DNA of 64,000 nt from Rapana venosa. Lineage: Eukaryota; Mollusca; Gastropoda; Neogastropoda; Muricidae. Where the stretch lies: contig CM054155.1 of NCBI GenBank assembly GCA_028751875.1, forward strand, positions 52,233,411-52,297,410, read 5' to 3'. A model generated the notes under the pieces. It had not been told where the DNA came from. It ran no database searches and saw only the letters and a list, made by a program, of their open reading frames with translations. Shown piece by piece: positions 42,490 through 53,690 of this stretch. Every line of letters begins with the position of its first letter. Positions within the stretch are counted from its first letter, which is position 1. The position numbers and the translations under genes were made by a program.

Positions 42490-45013
42490 CAATTTTTTTT
42501 TTCTTTCTTTCCCCTTGGTGGGGGACCCCCGTGGGGGCCCGCACGGGACGCTGAAGGGGACCCCCAAATGGTTCTGCCCGGGCGCTTTCGGGGGGTTGGT
42601 AATGAGGGGGGTCCCCCTCCTTGATTTTGGTACCAGCTTTTGCGGGGTCGTCCCTGCCTCCTTCCCTTCCCCCATTCCCTGCGGACTGTCTTTTGAAGGT
42701 GTTATGCCTTGTTGGTGGAAACCACTTCTTTCCCCCGTTTGACGTATCTAGCAAAGGTTCTTTTTGCCACCAGTGCCTCGTCTGTCCCAGACGTAGCTTT
42801 GGGTTTTTTGCGGGCTCTGAGGGGGTTGTTCGGACCGTTGAGGCCCCTTCATCTAAAAGGCTTAAAAATTGCGACGTTTCTAAATGGGGCAGTAAGTGTC
42901 CATGCTTCCAAAGTGAAAAGGCAAGGATGGGGGACGAGTCCCTTTTGTAGAGTCGACCTTGGGTTGGGGTTTTAAAGTTGGGGGTTTCCCCAACCATTTC
43001 CCCCCAGCTTGTCATGGGGGGAGTGCCCCAGCAAGTCTGATTTAAACCCTTCTTGTGTGCTCGTGCCTTTTTTGGTGAGGGGCTGCCCCAAAGGGTTATT
43101 TGAAAGGGTTTCCACCTCCTTAGTGTCTCGCCATTTCCTCTTGATGTTTGGTGGGAGGGGTGGGGTTTGGGGTACTGTTCACTGGATTTTGCTCTTTTCC
43201 GTGCGATCCATCCGGGGCATTGGCTGTTTTTTCCATTCTGGGGGTTTGAAAACCGGGAAGGTTTTTTTTCCCACTGGGGCCTTGAGATAAAATATCGTCT
43301 GGGGAATAAAAGTTTCGACTGGCCTTCCCCCTTTTTTGGATTGGGGGTCTTAAAACCCAAAGGAGGGCCCCTGCATGTTTTCCCTCCGGGGAACCCACGT
43401 TGAAAAAAAAGGGGGGATAGCGGGCGGGCCTTGTCGAACCCAAACTAAAGTGGGGGAAGAACCCCCCGATTTTTTCCACCCATGAGGACTGCATTTGGGG
43501 GGAGCTGTTTTCCCAACCGCCTGGGGACTGAATCAGGCCCCTGGGTCAAAGCATAGTCTTTCATGACTTGCCACAGGCTTCTTGCCAAACCCTCGACGAA
43601 GGCCTTCTTAAAAGTCAATTTGGGGGTTTTTTGTAGAGTGGGGGGCGGGATTTTAGGAGATGCTTTTTATGGGGTTTCTGTTTTTTGAAAAATTTTTTCC
43701 GACAGGCTTCAAACCTGGTTTGAATCCTGCCTGTTTTTTATGTGGGGTTTTTTCTGCTTGTGGTTTCATTTCTGTTCAAGGCAATGCGTGGCTAATTTTG
43801 CTTGGATGGTTTAATCAGACTGATTGTTCTGAAATTTTTGGCATTTCTTCGGGTCTCCCTTCTTTGGAAGGGGAACCCTTTTGAGGAAATTGGGCCCAAC
43901 TGGCCAGGCCCTCTTTGCTGGCCCAGATCTTTGGGCCCGATGTTTGGGTTAATGCCTTGATCATCTCGGGCCTCCCGTTCTTGATGAGCTCCCCGGGGGT
44001 GTTGTAATCCGGGGTGATTTGGGCCCCCCTTTGGGGGGGAAATTTTTTTTATTTTTGCTTCTTTACCTTTCCTTCCAGCCCCTGTGGCTTTCAGGTTTGG
44101 AAGGTCTGGGATTTTGGGTCGTGAAGTTTTTTTTTGGGGGAAACGCCTTCAGTTGTAGGGTTGAAGGGTTTCTCTGCAATTTCTGCCACTCTTCATGATA
44201 GTGGCGCTCTCTGTAAGGACTGACCCCTCTTGTCTTCAATAACGGAGGTCTTTGGCTGCTGGGACTTGGTTAGTACCTTGATGGTCTGGTACGCCTCTTT
44301 GCTGTCTCCTTTCGCCATTGCCTTCTCAACCTTGGAGCATTGTTCTGACATCCAGTTCCCCATGGCCTCAGTCATCTTCTTCTTGATTGACCTGTTGACT
44401 GTTCTATACTCTTCGGCCGTTCTGGGTTTTTGTTCTTCACTGGCTTTAGCTCCCTACGTTGGTCGCACAGGTCCAGGATATCGTTGGTAACCCACGGTTG
44501 GTTCTTTTTCCTCTCTTTCCCAAGGATCTCCAGCGCTGTCTCCTGAATGGTCTTGCTGAAGGTCTCAGTGAGGTTGTTGATGTCATCTTGGAGGAAATTC
44601 AATGCTGCAAATCTGCCCCCTATCTCAGCTTTAAAGATTTCAGCGACTTTGGGGTCCTTCAGCTTTTCCATGTTGAACCGCAAACGGGGATTTCTCTTCT
44701 GGTTCTTGGTCTTCAGCTTGATCTGTAGGGTCATGAGTACCATGTCGTGGTCACTACCAATATCAGCGCCAGGGAAACTTCTTGTCTGGGCTTTGTTGAT
44801 GCTCGACTTAAATCGTTTGGGGGCCAAGATGTAGTCAATCTGGTTATGTGTCTTTCCATTTGGTGAGTGCCACGTCGTTCTTCTTGATGTCTTGTGGGGG
44901 TATAAGGTGTTGGCGACAGTAAGATTGTGGCTGCTTGCGAATTCCAAAAGTCTGAGACCTCTATCATTAGTTTTGTCCACGCCAAAACGGCCTACTGTCC
45001 CTGGCCATTGGTC
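42490..45013 (-). pseudogene. RTE retrotransposon, 3' segment (EN C-half + RT), copy A
   Basis: Minus strand, starting at DQWPGTVGRFG (codons for DQW at 45,013-45,005). Then GLRLLEFASSHNLTVANTLY, NQIDYILAPKRFKSSI and GADIGSDHDMVLMTL, which carries the SDH of the endonuclease active site. Next come LRFNMEKLKDPKVAE and the linker QPWVTNDILDLCDQRRELK. The RT part below 44.2 kb is recognisable only by comparison with copy B (58.8-60.4 kb) because many bases are replaced by homopolymers. It forms one insertion with the inverted segment to its right. Confidence 0.85.
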
Positions 45014-45774
45014 AGAGTCAGAGGTGTTCCTCTGCTACTGGTAACCTGTAACCCAGTACTACCTGTCTCAGTGGGGAGATAACCCGACCCAAAAATCCCC
45101 AGCTATGGGAAAATAGCAGCTTGGAGAGGAGATGGGCGCCGCCAAGCAATCCACGCCCACAGAAATACCAACATGGACAACACTGCAAGGAAAGACATGC
45201 CGGATCGGTTGAGGCCCGGAATACCAACAACCGCGCCTTCCATTGGAGCGTTCCAGGATGGAGGTGGAAAATATGCGACTGGGACGCAAACAACAGCTAT
45301 CAAACTCCAGGCTGAAAGGACCATCATTGTACATGGAACATCCGTACCTTACACGCATGTGGAAGCTCCAAGAGCTAACCCACGAACTTCGAAGATACGA
45401 ATGGGACATACTGGGACTGGCCGAAGTCCGTTGGGTCGGATTCGGCGAAGCAACTACAGAGGAGGATCACAAACTATGGTATAGTGGCGACGACTCCAAA
45501 CACCAACACGGAGTAGGATTTCTTGTCAACAAGAAGAGGATTAACAGTGTCATCAGCTGTACCCCAATTTCAAGCAGACTGATCTCCATGCGTGTCGCAG
45601 CAAAACCACACAACATGACTATCATACAAGTCTATGCACCAACATCAGACTACGATGATGAAGCAATCGAGTGTTTCTACGAAGATTTGGAGAGCGCCAT
45701 CAAATCAACTCCAAAGAAGGACTTTCTCGTGATCCAGGGCGACTGGAATGCCAAGATCGGACCTGACGCTTATG
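45014..45774 (+). pseudogene. RTE 5' segment (5' UTR + EN N-half), inverted, copy A
   Basis: Plus strand, opposite to the rest of the element. The endonuclease N-half lies at 45,330-45,774: HELRRYEWDILGLAEVRWVG, VGFLVNKKRINSVISC, IIQVYAPTSDYDDEAIE, then DFLVIQGDWNAKIGPDAYD at the edge. The next family residues (QWPG) begin the minus-strand segment, so the two halves meet without loss. Upstream, 45,014-45,240 is 5' leader and contains GAGATGGGCGCCGCC, shared with SINE-C. The 5' segment is about 760 bp. The N-half frame is open in this copy. Confidence 0.85.
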
Positions 45775-45785
45775 ACAATTTCTTC
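45775..45785 (+). repeat. RTE target-site duplication, right copy (A)
   Basis: ACAATTTCTTC directly after the endonuclease breakpoint. The left partner in copy A, near 42,488-42,502, is degraded to CCAATTTTTTTTTTC. In copy B both partners are intact. Confidence 0.65.
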
Positions 45786-46515
45786 ACTTTTGCAAAAATG
45801 ATTTCCAAAGATTAAAAACAAAAACACCTTTGACTATAGAAATAGCTTTGGCATTATAGTAAACTGCAGTTTGGGAAGAAAGCAGTACTGAGGGGTCCCG
45901 TCTTCTAGATGTTCTTGCAGATTGCAGTAAGGAGTTCAGATACTAGTTCTCCTGTTTTCTCAGCTCTGGTGGAAACCAAATACCAATCAACTTTGCTATA
46001 AAAAAAATCCTCTTGCTGTCAAACACACTCGACTTTGCTGCGCTGGTTTAGATTCTATGTCTTTGTCATCCCCTTTTGAAGCGAACATCTCTACCCCCTG
46101 AAACTTGCCTTGTGTCTGTTGGCTCGACTGATCGGTTTGCTTTGAAACCTAGTTATGACACTTTTAAATCCAGCCTCAAGACATATTTATTTCAAACCTA
46201 AGATTTCCCCCTCCTGTTTCATATCAGAACCTTCACTAACCCATGTCCTATCACCCTGCTAAATTATATGACCTGTGTGAGTGTGTGTGTGCTTTTGAAA
46301 AACATTTGACTGTTGAAATTTTATTTAATAGATTTTGTCTGCATCGCACCATGTTTGTAAATATCTGTTTGCTTAAACTATTGATTATTTATCATTGATT
46401 GCATGACTGTGTAAGATTAGGTTGAAGGCATGCGCTTTGATTTGTCCTTGCAAGATATAGCACTATATAAGTTCCATTTATTATTATTATTATATTATAT
46501 TATTATTATTATTAT
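45786..46515 (+). pseudogene. L2-like LINE 3' end with ATT tail, copy A
   Basis: Around 46,135-46,200 the plus strand encodes a RFALKPSYDTFKSSLKTYLF-like end, typical of the extreme C-terminus of L2-group ORF2 (SxxSFKSxLKTHLF pattern). The 3' UTR follows, then GCGCTTTGATTTGTCCTTGC, AAGATATAGCACTATATAAG and TTCC before an ATT repeat (46,480-46,515). This tail matches that of the SINEs. The region between 45,786 and 46,040 is not clearly coding. Confidence 0.65.
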
Positions 46516-46960
46516 AGTACGGTCCTAGTGGAGTTATCCGATTTAGGGACTGCACCATCAAACAACCATGGCCACTGACAGGAACAAGTCAGGGGAGCTA
46601 TATAATTATGTACTATGGGCTGGGCTGACCTGAGCCTAGTGTTCCTGAAAGACGAGCCAGCCCTGGTGGCAGCGCAGCCTGCCTGCCCCTGTGGCCTGCA
46701 GTGCTGGTCTGTGGTGATCTCCCTGCTGTGTCCACTTCTGTCCATAGAACATATATGTCATCAGCGCTTGAGGCCTCATGGCACGTAGAGTGTATATGTA
46801 CATCTCTTTCTACCATCCTTTCCCCTCTTTGGTGTTGTGCGCTATTGCTGACATTCTTTTCTGTCTTGATAATGATGTGTTTTTTTCTGTTATGTGATCA
46901 TACCAAGTATACAGCTTTCTTCTCAACATTTTATCGCGTGTGCCTGTGCATATAATTATC
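46516..46960. other. no recognised feature
   Basis: Sequence also present in copy B (62,780-63,210). No coding frame with recognisable content. Confidence 0.5.
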
Positions 46961-46964
46961 GGTG

Positions 46965-47372
46965 GATCGGTGGTCTAGAGCTAACGCGCCTGTCTAGAAA
47001 GCGAAAGGTCCGGGTCGGAAGTGTGCGTGGTTCGTATCCCGTCTGGGCCCGAAACTTTTCCCCCATCCATTAGACCATGAGTGGTGGTCTGGGCGCTAGT
47101 CTTTCGGATGAGACGATAAACCGAGGTCTCGTGTGTTACAGAAAATTATGCAGCGCACGAAAAAGAACCCACGGCAACAAGAGAGTTGTCCCTGGCAAAA
47201 TTCTTAGAAAAAAGCCACTCTGATAGGGAAAGAAATACAGTTGCAGACCAAAAAAAAAAAAAAAGGGTGGCGCTGCTCTTGTGGCGACGTGCTCTCCCCG
47301 GGGAGAGCAGCCCGAATTTCACGCAGAGAAATCTCGTGACTTAAAGTGGTATAAATAAAATAAATAATAAAT
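46965..47372 (+). mobile_element. SINE-B, full-length, copy A
   Basis: GGATCGGTGGTCTAGAGC head, GTTCGTATCCC B-box region, TTTTCCCCCATCCATTAGACC, CTTTCGGATGAGACGATAAA, CCGGGGAGAGCAGCCCG, CTCGTGACTTAAAGTGG and AAATAAATAATAAATAA tail. The B box is mutated (TTCGTATCC). Confidence 0.9.
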
Positions 47373-47421
47373 AATTATGTGCTTGCGTGCTTGCGCGTGC
47401 TGAATTGCATTTCGAAGCAGC

Positions 47422-47853
47422 GAAAAGCCTTTGAACGCCTATTTCCACCCGTAATCTCACCATGGCATGTGCAGGCAGATCCCAACAGCCACATGTACCC
47501 GACTGGCCACTGCAGGTGGTGTTCTTCAAAGAAGAGGAGGCATCTACGGCCGCCTAGCTGCCCCTCCCGCAGACTGGGCAAGGCGCTACACCAGCTGTGC
47601 GCTCAATCCTTCTCCAGATATCGACTGAAGCTTGTGACAGTCTTCCTCCGATATTATCGAAGTGTCAACAAGCTCAGGATGGAGACTGGCCAGTCAGACT
47701 CTGCACGTGCACTCCGAAGCTGCGACAGGAAGGAAGAGAGTGGGGAGGCAGAGGAGGAGATGAAGGGGGAGGGGGTATGCTCCTTAGACTGCAATGATGC
47801 TGAGGATTTGGAGTTTGCCGGAGAGAAGACTGTGTACCGCCCCCCTGTTCAGT
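47422..47853 (+). CDS. candidate host exon of unknown gene
   Basis: Open for about 144 codons between a possible acceptor (TTTCGAAGCAG, ending about 47,421) and CAGTG followed by GTAAGT at 47,854, a strong 5' splice site. The protein has a Cys/Arg/Pro-rich first half (HCRWCSSKKRRHLRPPSC), a basic aromatic middle (FSRYRLKLVTVFLRYYRSV) and an acidic tail (EESGEAEEEMKGEG). I recognise no domain. The frame starts inside the SINE-B flank, so the 5' limit is uncertain. The same sequence in copy B is broken by single-base losses. It could equally be a chance frame. Confidence 0.35.
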
Positions 47854-47859
47854 GGTAAG

Positions 47860-48420
47860 TTGGTTTGTGTACCTTGTATTTCCCCTACTTTTGTTGTTGC
47901 TGTTGGGTGTTCTCCAACTTAACACCCTAGAGGTCACCCAGAATATACAGTCTAACTCACAATAGATGAGAAATGTGCGTGCATGACTGTTTTAATGTAC
48001 CTCACCTTTTAGACAGCTACACTCCGCCTTCAGATAGTTCTTTTCTCCTTTAGAAGAGAGCACAGGTTGTTATGATAAGAGCTGGTCATGGCTGAAGGTG
48101 ACCTCGACATAGCATTTTACAACATAACAACATCATGATGTAGGTCTGGCACTTGGCTAGCATCAATAACTGGCGAAGCTTTTGGCTCTGTTTGTAGGTG
48201 TGATTTCTTTTCTGGTGCAGTCTCAAGCAAGGTACAGTACATACATCTCTAATTGTGTGCACGAATCTGCTATGACTAACGAGAAAGACTTTCAGATAGT
48301 ATCCTGAAGGTAAAGGATCCACTAATCATAATTACATGTACTTTATTTGTTCTCCCGTTCAAAAATGCATGTGTATTGTTTGCTCTCTCTCTGTCTCTCT
48401 CTGTCTCTCTCTCTGATATT
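47860..48420. other. no recognised feature
   Basis: Intergenic or intronic sequence with a CTCT-rich stretch at 48,380-48,415. Nothing else seen. Confidence 0.5.
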
Positions 48421-49490
48421 AGAGGTAGTTAACAGTTATTGCTATTTGGGATTAAATTTTACATCTATTATTAGCGAAAAGAGAGGTACATCACATTTGG
48501 TTACTAGAGGCAAAAAAGCAGTTAGCTTAACAAAATTTTTCAGAACTGTAAAGAAATGACAGTAAATACATTTAAAAAAAAGTTTGATACCCCAATCCAA
48601 CCAATACTGCTATATTCAGCTGGAATTTTGGGATTGAATAGACTAGAGCCTATACAAAAATTACATTTAATCACTTGTAAAAGATTTTTAGGTGTGCCTG
48701 TCAAGACACCAAATAAAATGGTGTATGGAGATCTGGGCAGGTACCCATTGTATGTTAATGCATATGTTGCATGCGTAAGATTCTGGTTTAAATTATTACA
48801 CATGGATTCTAAAAGATTGCTACATAAAGCTTATTGTATGTTGTTAGAATTAGATAAAAAGGGCAAACAATGCTGGGTCTCTAAAATCAGGGGAATACTC
48901 TGCATAACTGGGTTTAATATCGTTTGGTTAAACCAAGGAGTAGAAGACATAAAAATGTTCTTACGTGCCTTTAAACAAAGACTTGTAGATTGGTTTACCC
49001 AGGAATGCAGTGGCACCATCAGAGATCGTAGTAGATATCATAGTTATAGAAACTTTAAGATTGTTTTTGAAAGAGAGAAGTATATAAGTGAAATGGATAA
49101 ATATTGTTTTTGCCTTGCAGTTACTCAAGTACGATTGAATGCGCTACCACTAAAAAATAATACACATTGCTATAGTAGTTTAAATGAAGATAAGCAGTGC
49201 CCTGTTTGTAAAGACCAAATAGAGAATGAAGAACATTTTTTTATTCAATGGTGCTTTCTATGAAGATATGAGACTTAAGTTTCTTAAAGATTCGAAGAGA
49301 CCTCCTTTACACGTGCTACTGAAAGCTACAATATCTACTGATAGATACAATTTATCACGATTTATTTTTCATGCAAACAACAAAAGAAATAAGATAACTT
49401 TCTAGAAATTGATCATTATATTGATGAATACTACATTCAAAACATTGTCGATTATGACGTACATGAATTGATTCCTGATGAATATATTTA
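48421..49490 (+). pseudogene. LINE ORF2 C-terminal region, same family as 19-22 kb
   Basis: Plus-strand frames give VNSYCYLGLNFTS just after the missing palm, then PIQPILLYSAGILGLNRLE, KMVYGDLGRYPLYVN, FNIVWLNQGVED, KQRLVDWFTQECSGTIRDRS and a zinc motif C-x2-C-x8-H within CPVCKDQIENEEHF. The last frame shifts at about 49,255 and continues LHVLLKA and LSRFIFHA. A 235-codon stretch is uninterrupted. Blocks match the minus-strand LINE at 19.0-19.9 kb one for one, so both belong to one family. 5'-truncated insertion. Confidence 0.85.
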
Positions 49491-49499
49491 AGAAGATGG

Positions 49500-52400
49500 C
49501 TGTTGCAATTTCTTCACTGTATGTAAATTGCTGAAACATTAATTTCAAATTTGTATACGTTGAATAGAACGTTCTTATAAACAACTCATGTCAAATGCCC
49601 ACTCCACATGACCATCATTCTTCTTTGTATTGTGCCTAAGCCAATGTAACAGTAGCAAGCTCTGAAGAGTCACACTCCTCTCTCCCGACACCTGCACCTC
49701 CCTCTCACTCTCTCTAATCTGTTACTGGCTCCCTCCTAATTTTACACTCCTGCTCGTACTTTCCTCGCCTTCCAATTTTCTGTCTTCCGCACAACTATTA
49801 TCAGGATGCACCAGGTTGTACGAAGTGCGCACATGTTCTAAACAACAGGGTTCATGTGCATGTTTAACAATTTTTGTAGAAGGATGCAAGCTTATAATTG
49901 ATACACACGACTATCACATCACATTTTTTCGTCACTACTGCAAGCTAGTTTGGCGCCTTTATCTTCCTAATATGTATGGGATCACAGAAGTGATTGTAAC
50001 TCACTAAAAGGACTAATATGGCCCTATTCACTCACTTCACTACCCCTTGTAGTGAATTCACTAGAATGACATAATATAATTTCTCACAAAGCTAGCATGT
50101 AAAGTCAAAACAAACACACTTCATCTCACTTTTGCTTTGCCAGGTGCAGGTCTGGGATCTAAGAGATTCTTGTTTTTTCCCCATTCAGCTGGGCTGTTGA
50201 ATGAGAAAGTACTACCACGATTATTTAATACATTTGTACTGAATCTTGAACTTGTCTCAAATACGACTTATTCGATGGAAACTGAAGAACGACACCACAG
50301 CAAGTCCGAACAAAGGAAACGGCAACACGACCAACCAAAGAGAAAAGAAATAAAAAAGGAAGTTGTAAAAGACAAGTAGAAAACTCATGGACTGGACAGT
50401 AAAGACCTTTGTGAAACGAGAAAGTGTAAATAATAAAATGACATAGGGTGATCTTCCCAACACTGCGAATGAAGAAGGAAACACTCATGAAATACTAGCG
50501 AGTCTTAGTACCAAAAACTGTAATAAACAAATTAATTTAACCTTTTCTTACTAAGTCCTGTTGTCTTGCGTGGCCAATTCACTTATAGATTTAAGGTGAA
50601 TAATCTTGCACCCAGAATAACTTGAGAATCTTGAATCATCTTCAATAGCAGAGGCAGGACTATTCAGCAAAGAAACAAGAATTGTATAACTTTTCGAAAC
50701 AGTTTTCGCTTATGAATGATGACAATGAGTTTCATGTGGATTACCTCCAAAGGATATAGAGAGTCTGGTAATAAAACAACGCACCTTGGACAAATATATT
50801 CGTTTATTAATTTCTGACTGAATGATAGAGTCAAAGAGGAAATTATACCACACCACACCACATGAACGAAATGTAATTGTGATCTTTTACAATTTCCGAA
50901 TTAATGGACACTACCAGTCTAAAACTATATCCCTTTGTAGAAGGGAGAGGGACCTTTATAATGCTTCTGTAGCCCCTCTGTGTTCAAGAGAGGAAGAGAT
51001 AGCACTAGAGTGTGCTGGAGGTTAGCTGAGCAAGCATCTAGTGTAAAAATGCTGTGACTGAGGAGCTCTACAGTGGAGTGACCCCGCGGCTATGATTGTG
51101 CTTGGTTACCCTCTTGAAGAAAGTTGAACAAAAAAAGATTGTTTTCATTCCTCCCTGATAAGCAAGTTTGATTTTGTTACCCTGCACTTGATCGATGTTG
51201 AATTGGAAAAATCCAATTCATGTTTCATATCTGAATTTGTAGTGAGTAGCATCCATAGTTGAAATTATTTATCAAAAGATTATTTATGATTTTCTACCCT
51301 GAACTTGCGAAAAATTTTGCGTTTTCTGTCCAATTTTTATATACTTGATAGTAATAATTTTCTGTGATAGTTCTTATTTTTTTTACTTTCCCATAACCAC
51401 TAGTTGTGATGCAAGGTTTGAAGTTGTTTCCCTCCCTTGTGTGAATACTGTCCCTGTCCACTGGGCTGTGTCCAGTTATGATGGAAGCAAAGTCACCGGG
51501 GCGCAATTAACAGTGTTTTATGCTTTGACCTTCTTGTGTTGAGACTGTCTTCAGTCTAACACAGTCTCTTAACATAATCAACCCTGTCCGTCCAGTACCA
51601 TATAAAGGCAGAAAAAACATCCTATTGCACTGAAATAGAAGATGCTTCGTCTATACTGCATGGCCAGGATACTGAAAACCAAACTCGTAGTCAGGGTACA
51701 GTTCTCATCCTGTGTTGTGTGTGTTTGCAACATCTGGCAATGTACACCCAACTGTGTGAGTGAGACAGAGTCCATCATTCTGGGTGACCTCAGGATAGCT
51801 GACTGAGAACGCAAACACCAGCAAATCAACAGCTGCGCACATAGCTTGACAGTAATCTGTACATTCAGCTGGTCAAAAGAAACACAACCACACAACGTTA
51901 TGCGAAACTTCCAGAACAGACTATCTTTGAGTGTAGTCTCTCCCGCCCTCCGCTCCCCAACTCTACTCAACAAAACGGCTGGACACTGAAAGTCAACATG
52001 CAAACCAGCCAGCGATTGAAGAAACAAGAACTCACGGACATGTTACTTTCTTCCACAGAGATATTGCAGCAACGATCAACCACAATGTCATACAACGCAC
52101 ACTCCGTGGCTACATCCTACACACACCCTTGACTCATTTATGACTCTTACAAGTCTTCCGTTCCACTCCTCTTCACATCCAGTCCTTTCCTCCCCCTTCG
52201 CTTTAAGTCCTTCTGTTCCTTCACACGTTTCTTTTTCTTCTTCTCTGCTCACTATCCATCCCTCTATGGTCTTCAGGTACCAGTCAAAGACTAGAAAGAT
52301 CCTTGAGTCAATAGACCAAAACTGACACCTGTGACAAACAACTCCATCTGAAAACCTCTTTGAAAATCGAGGCTTGTCCTATGGAAAGTCTCTCACTGTA

Positions 52401-52710
52401 ATGAAGACACAGAAGCTAAAGATGTGAGAAAAAAAAAAGACACACAAGTTCAAATGTGTGCAAGTGTAGTAACAGCTATGGCGCGGCATAGGAAAAGCAG
52501 ACACATGGTCAGTATTCTCAGAACACTTTTGTCTAGGTAGCGCCGCTTGTTTGGGCGGATTTGTGTCTGTCAGAGTTCGAACAGCCAACAAAGGCAAGCA
52601 TTAAATTCAAGCCATATCACAGACGCAAGCTGGAAGGCAGATAAAGGAGTAGCAACACACAAAACAAAGTTTTTTGAGCTGCGTATGTGATCAACACATT
52701 CACTTGAGTG
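49500..52710. other. 3.2 kb with no recognised gene
   Basis: Ordinary-looking sequence with no transposon motifs, long microsatellites or convincing exons. Short frames at 49,816, 50,137 and 52,140 have no recognisable content. It may be intron or intergenic DNA and is the least repetitive stretch in the window. Confidence 0.5.
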
Positions 52711-52714
52711 GTGT

Positions 52715-53147
52715 CTCGTGTGTATCTCATGAGCGGTTAACGCGCCTGTCTAGAAGCGAAAAGTCTGGTCGGAATGTTGAGTGCGAAGGTTCGAATCCCT
52801 TTGGGGCCTGAAAACATTTCTTCTCCCACCCACACCATTAGACCTGAGTGGATGGTCTAGGGCGCTATCCTTTCGGATACACGATAAACCGGAGAGTCCC
52901 GCTGTTACACCAAATTGCTTCAGATAGCGCAGCGGCAAGAACCCACGTGCAACAGGAGAGTTGAGTCCTGCAAAATTCTATAGAAAAAAGACCACTCTGA
53001 TAGGGAAACAAATAACCGTTGGCAGACCAAAAAAAATTGTGGCGCTTCACTTGTTGCGACGCGTCGCTCCCCAGGGGAGCAGCACCCGAGAATTTCACGC
53101 ATAAGAAATCTCGTGACTTAAACGTGTGTAAATAAATAAATAAATAG
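52715..53147 (+). mobile_element. SINE-B copy, indel-rich
   Basis: AACGCGCCTGTCTAGAAGCG, B box GGTTCGAATCCC (about 52,789-52,800), CACCATTAGACC, CGATAAACC, AACAGGAGAGTTGAG, CACTCTGATAGGG, TCTCGTGACTTAAA and an AAATAAATAAATA tail. Single-base insertions are scattered through the body. Confidence 0.85.
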
Positions 53148-53690
53148 AAATCCAAACCAAGTTCTGTTCCTACTGTTAGGACTTGAGCAGCTTTGAAGCA
53201 GAACTCAAGGTGACAACATTGGAACGCAACTGCGCCCAGTGCTTGGCTCAAAACAAAACTATGAGAGGAAATTGTACTTTAAAAATAACCCCAACATAGA
53301 ATAATAGACGATTGAATTATTGCACTTTTGGTCTCAAATGTGTGGACCGATTTTTGTCTTGATAGCAGACATTCTTTTGCTGACTCCTCAGTCTATGATT
53401 AGGCCATCCACATTATTGAGAGATAGTTAATCTATATAATTTCTTTTTCTTACAACAATTTTATTTCTAGAAAAGCTCCAAGATAATACTCATATAAACT
53501 AACATAACAGTTGGACCAGTAACTAAAAGTGTTATATACCCAAAACACTATTGTGTAGTAAAACTGTGTCTCCTCTACCTCAACCCAACACACACACACT
53601 TAGTGTCGGGATACATGTGCACGACATTAATGGCTGGATAAAAGGATAAAATCATCTAGCTACACAGTCCTGTCCATAGACAGCATTAAA
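53148..53690. other. no recognised feature
   Basis: AT-rich sequence between the SINE-B and the satellite, with a short CA run near 53,590. Nothing identified. Confidence 0.5.

Larger units (their letters stand above)
42235..47752. repeat. duplicated block, copy A
   Basis: Colinear with 58,561-64,000. The offset settles at about 16,250 bases from 45 kb onward and is 16,330-16,340 at the left end, where copy A has many indels. Contents in order: A/T-TG spacer, inverted RTE, L2-like 3' end, SINE-B, candidate exon. From 42.2 to about 44.2 kb copy A is the degraded version. Further right copy A is the cleaner one. Confidence 0.85.

Noticed and set aside
42389..43360. 323-codon minus frame
   Set aside because: It lies over the RTE RT region but mixes its frames and runs through homopolymer-substituted sequence. 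Copy B shows the true RT reading.
45014..45815. Host craniofacial-development-like or endonuclease/exonuclease gene
   Set aside because: The sequence is the RTE endonuclease N-half, flanked by the rest of the element and a target duplication. Such frames are often misnamed as host genes.
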